From Gammaproteobacteria bacterium (GTDB lineage: Bacteria; Pseudomonadota; Gammaproteobacteria; Steroidobacterales; MnTg04), in the NCBI GenBank assembly GCA_027297845.1, contig JAPUHG010000019.1, positions 1 through 11,627 of the forward strand: a stretch of DNA of 11,627 nucleotides, given 5' to 3'. Below are positions 7,563 to 11,627 of this stretch, piece by piece. Made by a program: the position numbers and the translations under genes. Position 1 is the first letter of the stretch; every line of letters starts with the position of its first letter. The notes below the pieces were generated by a model, which was given only the letters and a program-made list of their open reading frames with translations, did not search any database and had not been told where the DNA came from.

Positions 7563-8030
7563 TTGTTAATCAGGGATCATAAACATCGTTTTTTTGCAGC
7601 CGGATTTGTCCATCGGCTCGTTGTGGGGTGGGTGCTGGTAACGGCCGTCATGGTGCTTGCCATCGTTTTTGGGATTACCCGGATCACTGCAGAAAAACAT
7701 GCTGCGACTATGGCCGCCGTTGATGATGGTACTGACCTGGTATTGCGAATTCGCGGTCTACCCTATGCGGAGACAACAAACCGTTTTAGCAACGGGGTCG
7801 CTATTTCTGAAGCGCAATTGTTGATTAGAACTCGCCTGGTGACCGGTGATGATGGTGTTTCCCGGTTGATCATTGACGCGAGGCTGGTTTCCGCTGACGG
7901 CCAAAGTATCTGGTCGAAAACATCGAGTAGCGAGAATACGGGTGTTGAATCTGTGCAGGAGGAAATTGGTCGTACCCTGACAGAAGCGATGCAGCATGTG
8001 GGCGTAAATGGCGACAGGATTTCTATCTGA
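7563..8030 (+). CDS. membrane-anchored protein with a TolB-like/FlgO-like segment, function unknown
   Basis: From TTG at 7563 the product has 155 residues. A short basic N-terminus (RDHKHR) precedes one membrane helix at about 19-39, giving an N-in, C-out topology. Residues about 85-147 (RLIIDARLVSADGQSIWSKT ... VQEEIGRTLTEAM) resemble the second half of the TolB N-terminal-like domain found in FlgO and in periplasmic parts of adenylate cyclase and CadC-type regulators, where the pattern is 'aqLida.tG..lWse...vqdeIa..l..al'. The first half of that domain is not clearly present. This is a pattern-based assignment and could be wrong. It may be a trimmed relic of a larger TM regulator or a small envelope protein in its own right. 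The next gene, a lipoprotein, begins 11 bases after its stop, so the two are probably co-transcribed. Confidence 0.6.
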   Translation: MLIRDHKHRFFAAGFVHRLVVGWVLVTAVMVLAIVFGITRITAEKHAATMAAVDDGTDLVLRIRGLPYAETTNRFSNGVAISEAQLLIRTRLVTGDDGVSRLIIDARLVSADGQSIWSKTSSSENTGVESVQEEIGRTLTEAMQHVGVNGDRISI

Positions 8031-8041
8031 GGCTGATTGCT

Positions 8042-8320
8042 GTGCATAAGGTTTTTTTGAAATTACTGCTTTGTTGTTCGATTTTGTCCGCTTGCGCGAC
8101 ACTAGATGGGCAATCAGGGCGCCGGACGGTCGACATGACCCATGTGAATGCAATCAATCAACAGGCTGTATTTCGCAACACCGACATCATCTGGGTTAAC
8201 CCGCCGACAAAAATAGAGGGCCAGACAAAAACTACAATTAGATCTACGTTAACGATAAATGACGGTGAAGACGTTCCCGCAACTGAACCCGCAGAAGAAA
8301 AAGATCCGCAACAGCGGTAA
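8042..8320 (+). CDS. small lipoprotein of unknown function
   Basis: A 92-residue protein starting at GTG, with TGAGG about nine bases upstream overlapping the end of the previous gene. The N-terminus is a typical lipoprotein signal: MHK, a hydrophobic stretch, then lipobox LSAC with Cys18. The mature part contains a Thr/Asn-rich stretch, VNAINQQAVFRNTDIIWVNPPTK, and ends in an acidic, proline-containing tail (PATEPAEEKDPQQR) that is likely disordered. I do not recognise a family. Its location right after a gene for a membrane-anchored TolB-like protein and before a peptidase lipoprotein suggests an envelope role, with the three possibly forming one transcript. Confidence 0.7.
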   Translation: MHKVFLKLLLCCSILSACATLDGQSGRRTVDMTHVNAINQQAVFRNTDIIWVNPPTKIEGQTKTTIRSTLTINDGEDVPATEPAEEKDPQQR

Positions 8321-8405
8321 GCCAGTACCAACATACGCGCCCTTGGCAGCAGTCGACGCCATGATGGTTTATGATCCCCGCCAGGTTTTCACAGAGAGAT
8401 CTGAC

Positions 8406-10058
8406 ATGTCCCTAGCGTCCCGTTGGCCATTGTTGATTTGCGTATTGCTGGCTTCATGTGAGTCCGCAACCCCCCCGGATGAAAATACCGCCAGATTCTC
8501 AGCCAGCCGCGTTTCGACGGATGTGCAGCGGCTGGCATCTGATGAGTTTCAGGGCCGGGCGCCTGGAACCGAGGGCGAAAAGCGGGTCCTGGAATTTCTG
8601 GTCAGGCAGTTTGAGAGCGCCGGTCTGAAACCGGCCAATCAGGACAGCTATCTGCAGGCTGTTCCGTTGGTGAGTCTAACCGCGGAACCGGGCATGACCC
8701 TGAGCATCGATGGCCTTGAATTCTCCGCTCGCTATGTCGCGGGTAAAGACACCATGTTGTGGACCAAGCAGGTGAAGACCGAAGTATCGCTGCAGGCCAG
8801 CGAGCTGGTATTTGTCGGTTACGGGATTGTCGCCCCTGAATATGGGTGGAACGACTACGCCGAATCCGATGTTCAAGGGAAAACGGTTGTCATCCTGGTC
8901 AATGATCCGGGATTCGCGACCGCCGACCCGGAACTCTTCCGTGGCAATACCATGACCTATTACGGTCGCTGGACCTACAAGTTCGAAGAAGCGGCCCGGC
9001 AGGGTGCGGCTGGCGCTTTGGTCATCCATGAAAAAGAAGCGGCCGGCTATGGTTGGGAGGTCGTTGCAAACAGTTGGTCAGGAGAACAATTCGACCTGGA
9101 ACGGGCGGACGGCAACCAGGACAGGGTTGCGGTCGAAGGCTGGCTAAGCGGGAACGCCGCGGCAGAGATTCTCGCCGTTGCGGGGCTCGATCTGGAATCC
9201 GCGCGTCGAAGGGCTCTGGCGAGGGATTTTCAGGCGATCGATTTAGGTCTTAGTGCATCCACGCGGCTGAGCAACGAAATAAAAACTCTGGACTCCAACA
9301 ATGTTGCAGGGCTGGTCCAGGGAAGCAGCAGGCCGGATGAAGTGATTATCTTTATGGCGCATTGGGATCACCTGGGATTGAAGCCAGAACTTGCGGAGGA
9401 TCAGATATTCAATGGTGCGGTGGACAACGCGACCGGAACGGCCGCGATAATCGAGCTTGGACGAGCATTTGCGGCGCTGGACCCGCCCCCGGAAAGATCG
9501 ATATTGTTCCTGGCGGTTACCGGTGAAGAGTCCGGCCTGCTCGGTTCCGCCTGGTATGCGGAACACCCGTTGTTCCCGCTCAGGCAGACGGTCGCGGCGT
9601 TGAATTTCGATAGCCTGATCATTGATGGCGCGACGAAGGACATAACAGTTTTTGGTCTCGGGAGTTCGGAACTCGAGGAATATCTCGAACGAGCGGCGAC
9701 CAGGCAGGGCAGGGTGCCGGTTAACGAGCCGACACCGGAAAAAGGATATTTTTTCCGTTCGGATCACTTCAGCCTGGCCAAGGCCGGGGTTCCCGTTCTG
9801 TATGCTGAGGCCGGGGTTGATAATCTGGAACATGGTCGCGAATGGGGTGTTGGAAAAATGCAGGAATACCGTCGCGACCGGTACCATCAACCTACCGATG
9901 AATATAGTGCCGACTGGGATTGGGGTGGCGTTCTACAAGATCTCGAATTGTATTTCGAGATTGGTCGGGAGTTGGCAGCGGAGAGCACTTTCCCGAATTG
10001 GTACGAGGATAGTGAGTTCAGGGCCCGCCGCGATGAGAGCAGAAGTTCGGCGGACTGA
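8406..10058 (+). CDS. M28-family zinc metallopeptidase with PA domain, lipoprotein
   Basis: A 550-residue secreted aminopeptidase-type enzyme. The signal MSLASRWPLLICVLLASC gives Cys18 as the lipidated residue. The reading frame is open from ATG at 8259, but that would put 49 unrelated residues ahead of the signal, so I start at 8406, with AGAGA upstream. A PA (protease-associated) domain occupies about 130-250 (SELVFVGYGIVAPEYGWNDY...). The M28 catalytic domain follows, with metal ligands His319 (AHWDHLG), Asp340 (VDNATG), Glu375 next to the general base Glu374 (TGEESGLLGS), Asp402 (LNFDS) and His454 (RSDHFS). All five ligands and the base are present, so it should be active. Substrate is probably an N-terminal peptide or amino-acid conjugate; the sequence does not say which. 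It starts 85 bases after the lipoprotein and ends 6 bases from a convergent gene. Confidence 0.95.
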   Translation: MSLASRWPLLICVLLASCESATPPDENTARFSASRVSTDVQRLASDEFQGRAPGTEGEKRVLEFLVRQFESAGLKPANQDSYLQAVPLVSLTAEPGMTLSIDGLEFSARYVAGKDTMLWTKQVKTEVSLQASELVFVGYGIVAPEYGWNDYAESDVQGKTVVILVNDPGFATADPELFRGNTMTYYGRWTYKFEEAARQGAAGALVIHEKEAAGYGWEVVANSWSGEQFDLERADGNQDRVAVEGWLSGNAAAEILAVAGLDLESARRRALARDFQAIDLGLSASTRLSNEIKTLDSNNVAGLVQGSSRPDEVIIFMAHWDHLGLKPELAEDQIFNGAVDNATGTAAIIELGRAFAALDPPPERSILFLAVTGEESGLLGSAWYAEHPLFPLRQTVAALNFDSLIIDGATKDITVFGLGSSELEEYLERAATRQGRVPVNEPTPEKGYFFRSDHFSLAKAGVPVLYAEAGVDNLEHGREWGVGKMQEYRRDRYHQPTDEYSADWDWGGVLQDLELYFEIGRELAAESTFPNWYEDSEFRARRDESRSSAD

Positions 10059-10064
10059 TTTTCT

Positions 10065-10631
10065 TTACTCGGCTCTGAGGGCGTTGCTGAGGTCTTTTTT
10101 CTGGTAGGTCAGCGACTGGGCATGCACTAACGGTGGTGACAACGGGCCAATTGGCCTGCTCGTCGCGCTGGCTGCCTGGCCTGTGACTACAGCAGATTTA
10201 TGCCTGCTGTTCTGCGAAAAATTGAGTCCGGCGAATCCATTGTTATCGATGCCGAGAAAAATCTTTGAACCAGGATTTCGCCAAAGCGTGATGATCCGCA
10301 ATTCCTGAATTCCGGACAGGTTTTGCGCCCAGGATCTCTCCTCGAGAACCTGCGGATAGTAGTCTCTGCGGTTGAATTCGCCTGGCTCCATTAGCATGCT
10401 GTCCTGCCGGATCACCAGCGGATCGACATTCAGGATCGGGTGTAACTGAAACGCCCGCCAATCGAGCGGCGTTAGCTGCCTGGTCGGGGCATTGAGAGTG
10501 TCATGTTCACACGAGGATTGATCACAGCCATCGCCAACAGCCGGCCGCAGTTCAAAGTGCTCCTGACCATAAGCGACGCCGGTCGCAGTCAGAGCAATCA
10601 GTTGTACCAGCCAGGCTGAAAACATTCTCAT
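10065..10631 (-). CDS. secreted protein of unknown function
   Basis: A 188-residue protein with a Sec signal peptide (MRMFSAWLVQLIALTATGVA, predicted cut after YG at about residue 23). The start at 10631 has GGGAG about ten bases upstream; a second Met two codons later is an alternative. The mature part has a paired-cysteine motif (GDGCDQSSCEHDT) that could form a disulfide, a hydrophobic strand-rich stretch (IQELRIITLWRNPGSKIFLG), and a basic C-terminus. I do not recognise a family. It converges on the M28 peptidase gene, with only six bases between the stops and no terminator in that gap. A perfect CRP-type site lies 72-87 bases upstream of its start and may control it. Confidence 0.7.
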   Translation of the reverse strand: MRMFSAWLVQLIALTATGVAYGQEHFELRPAVGDGCDQSSCEHDTLNAPTRQLTPLDWRAFQLHPILNVDPLVIRQDSMLMEPGEFNRRDYYPQVLEERSWAQNLSGIQELRIITLWRNPGSKIFLGIDNNGFAGLNFSQNSRHKSAVVTGQAASATSRPIGPLSPPLVHAQSLTYQKKDLSNALRAE

Positions 10632-10702
10632 CCCGATTTATCTCCCGAATATTGCAAGGGTTTCGGTTCGTTTCTCACCGTACCGGTAATCCAAAGGCAA
10701 GC

Positions 10703-10718
10703 TGTGACGGCAGTCACA
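10703..10718. promoter_or_regulatory. perfect CRP/FNR-family half-site pair (CRP-type)
   Basis: TGTGA, six bases, TCACA: the full sequence TGTGACGGCAGTCACA is a perfect match to the CRP core. It lies 72 bases upstream of the start of the secreted protein gene at 10631. If it acts at -41.5, the -10 element would fall near 10680, where TACGGT on the minus strand is a weak fit. It could instead serve plus-strand transcription toward 11288. The spacing alone does not decide the target. Confidence 0.6.
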
Positions 10719-10825
10719 TTCCTGGCCAGCTATTGATTAAGTTAAATCACCGCAAAGGGAATCGGTTATTGAATTAATGCGAAATGATCCCGCGTTGAGA
10801 TGGCGGCCATTCAAAAGACCCAAAC

Positions 10826-10963
10826 ATGAAAAACCGTTCGCAGCACACAGATTTATCGTCGAATAATCGCGAAACTGAGGCCAGTAGTGTGCTGGACACG
10901 GCGAAGTGTGCGTCTTTTTACGCTCGGCAGCACTCTAAACACTATGATTGCAAAATATCCTGA
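10826..10963 (+). CDS. possible small ORF, 45 codons, function unknown
   Basis: An ATG-started open frame (MKNRSQHTDLSSNNRETEAS...) of 45 codons in the gap between divergent genes. It has no clear ribosome site, no membrane helix and no recognisable motif, and its composition (Ser, His, Asn) is not distinctive. Its stop lies just ahead of the start of a second small ORF. I list it with low confidence because the 650-base gap otherwise has no gene. Confidence 0.2.
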   Translation: MKNRSQHTDLSSNNRETEASSVLDTAKCASFYARQHSKHYDCKIS

Positions 10964-10975
10964 GGCAGAAACACC

Positions 10976-11116
10976 ATGAATCATTTACAAAAACACAGCC
11001 TGCAACTTCTCGGGCGCCCGGAGCTGCGAAGAGGCTCCGCACAAAGAATCGTCGCTGCTCGCCGGCGAGTCGCGATTACCGCCAGCGATCTGAAAGGCGT
11101 CTCCCGCCAAAACTGA
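10976..11116 (+). CDS. possible small basic protein, 46 codons
   Basis: An open frame from ATG at 10976 with TGAGG about ten bases upstream, a better ribosome site than its neighbour's. The product (MNHLQKHSLQLLGRPELRRG...) is basic, with several Arg in the middle (RIVAARRRVAITASD). I recognise no family. The frame runs through two of the palindromes listed separately, so the sequence may be structured RNA rather than coding. It could also be chance. Confidence 0.3.
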   Translation: MNHLQKHSLQLLGRPELRRGSAQRIVAARRRVAITASDLKGVSRQN

Positions 11117-11161
11117 GTCTAATTTCCCGGATCCGCCAGCAGCCTGACGGCCGCCTGGCGG
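11011..11161. repeat. cluster of GC-rich palindromes and hairpins
   Basis: Four structures occur within 151 bases: the 10-base palindrome CGGGCGCCCG (11011-11020); a hairpin CGGAGC/GCTCCG (11019-11024 with 11034-11039); the 12-base palindrome CTCGCCGGCGAG (11058-11069); and CCGCCAG/CTGGCGG (11133-11139 with 11155-11161), whose right part is also the odd palindrome GCCGCCTGGCGGC. None is followed by a T-run, so they are not simple intrinsic terminators. They may be repeat-derived or a structured RNA element. Confidence 0.5.
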
Positions 11162-11287
11162 CTAATTCAAAGCCGCTCCATGCGGTGTCGGGACCAATCC
11201 CTTCCCGATTCTGTATCATGAACATCTTGGAACCGGCCCATGTGGCTGGCTGAGCGCTATGCTTGGATCTTTCACGGGAGTTAACCA

Positions 11288-11627
11288 ATGCCTGTTGTTT
11301 TATTGATCGCATTCTTATTGTTTTTACCAACGCCGGGATCGGCGTCAGAGGTCTTGATTCACAATGCGAACGGTTACGCCGACAGCGAACAGCAATTCAC
11401 CTGGATGACGATTCGCGATGGGCGAGTGAGCGCCGTCGGTAGTGGGGATGCTCCCAAAGCTGAATATACTCGGGTGGTCAATATGCAGGGCAGGACGGTG
11501 ATGCCTGGTTTGACCGATGCACACGGACATGTGCTGAATTTGGGTCAGGCGCGTCTGCAAGTCGATCTGGTTGGCAGTGACAGTTTGCAGGATGCGCTCG
11601 GCAGGGTAGCGGAGCAGGCAGCACCCG
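11288..11627 (+). CDS. amidohydrolase (YtcJ-like), N-terminal 113 residues, cut by window edge
   Basis: The start of a secreted metal-dependent hydrolase. ATG at 11288 has GGGAG seven bases upstream. A short Sec signal (MPVVLLIAFLLFLPTPGSAS) is followed by a typical amidohydrolase beta-sandwich start (EVLIHNANGYADSEQQF, IRDGRVSAVG) and the strand VMPGLTDAHGHVLNLG. His79 and His81 in DAHGH are the first two metal ligands of the family. The product would be expected to be about 550 residues; only the first 113 lie in the window. Substrate cannot be told, since this family includes many uncharacterised imidase or amidase-like enzymes. It is transcribed away from the secreted protein at 10631, with about 650 bases between them. 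Confidence 0.85.
   Translation, partial: MPVVLLIAFLLFLPTPGSASEVLIHNANGYADSEQQFTWMTIRDGRVSAVGSGDAPKAEYTRVVNMQGRTVMPGLTDAHGHVLNLGQARLQVDLVGSDSLQDALGRVAEQAAP

Noticed and set aside
8340..8376. TTGGCA and TATGAT ahead of the M28 gene as a separate promoter
   Set aside because: The spacer is about 21 bases, too long for sigma-70; co-transcription with the lipoprotein is simpler.
10731..10746. TGATT-six bases-AATCA inverted repeat near the CRP site, considered as an FNR box
   Set aside because: FNR needs TTGAT-N4-ATCAA; here the spacing and outer bases do not fit.
10948..11253. 101-codon plus-strand frame before the amidohydrolase
   Set aside because: TTG start inside the preceding small ORF, with no ribosome site and a low-information basic translation.

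Overview
The window looks like chromosome from a free-living Gammaproteobacterium. The evidence is a Prc/Tsp-type periplasmic protease of the proteobacterial layout, an RND efflux operon with lipoprotein adaptors, several Sec or lipobox signals, Shine-Dalgarno starts and a moderate-to-high GC content. I see no phage, IS, tRNA, rRNA or CRISPR sequence. The genus cannot be fixed from the sequence alone.

Layout: (1) 1-3839, minus strand, is an efflux operon read right to left: adaptor lipoprotein 1, adaptor lipoprotein 2, then an AcrB-type RND pump that runs off the left edge at about residue 540. A sigma-70-like promoter overlapped by two inverted repeats lies upstream at 3875-3928. (2) 4050-6170, minus, is a tail-specific protease (Prc) with a complete S/K/Q catalytic set and a hairpin after its stop. 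A divergent three-helix membrane protein follows on the plus strand (6297-6587). (3) 6679-7254, minus, is a DUF1232 protein with an arginine-rich tail. (4) 7563-10058, plus, is a probable three-gene unit: a membrane-anchored protein with a TolB-like segment (TTG start), a small lipoprotein (GTG start), and an M28 metallopeptidase lipoprotein. (5) 10065-10631, minus, is a secreted protein of unknown function, converging on the peptidase gene. (6) 10632-11287 has a perfect CRP-type half-site pair, two weak small ORFs and a cluster of GC-rich palindromes. (7) From 11288 to the right edge is the start of a secreted YtcJ-like amidohydrolase.

Functionally the window is dominated by the cell envelope: efflux, periplasmic proteolysis, lipoproteins and secreted hydrolases. 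The most notable point is the efflux operon, in which two clearly related but diverged adaptors precede one pump. This matches the TriABC arrangement, where both adaptors are needed, rather than the usual one-adaptor AcrAB arrangement. The second most interesting region is 10800-11200, where palindromes and small ORFs are not explained by any recognised gene.
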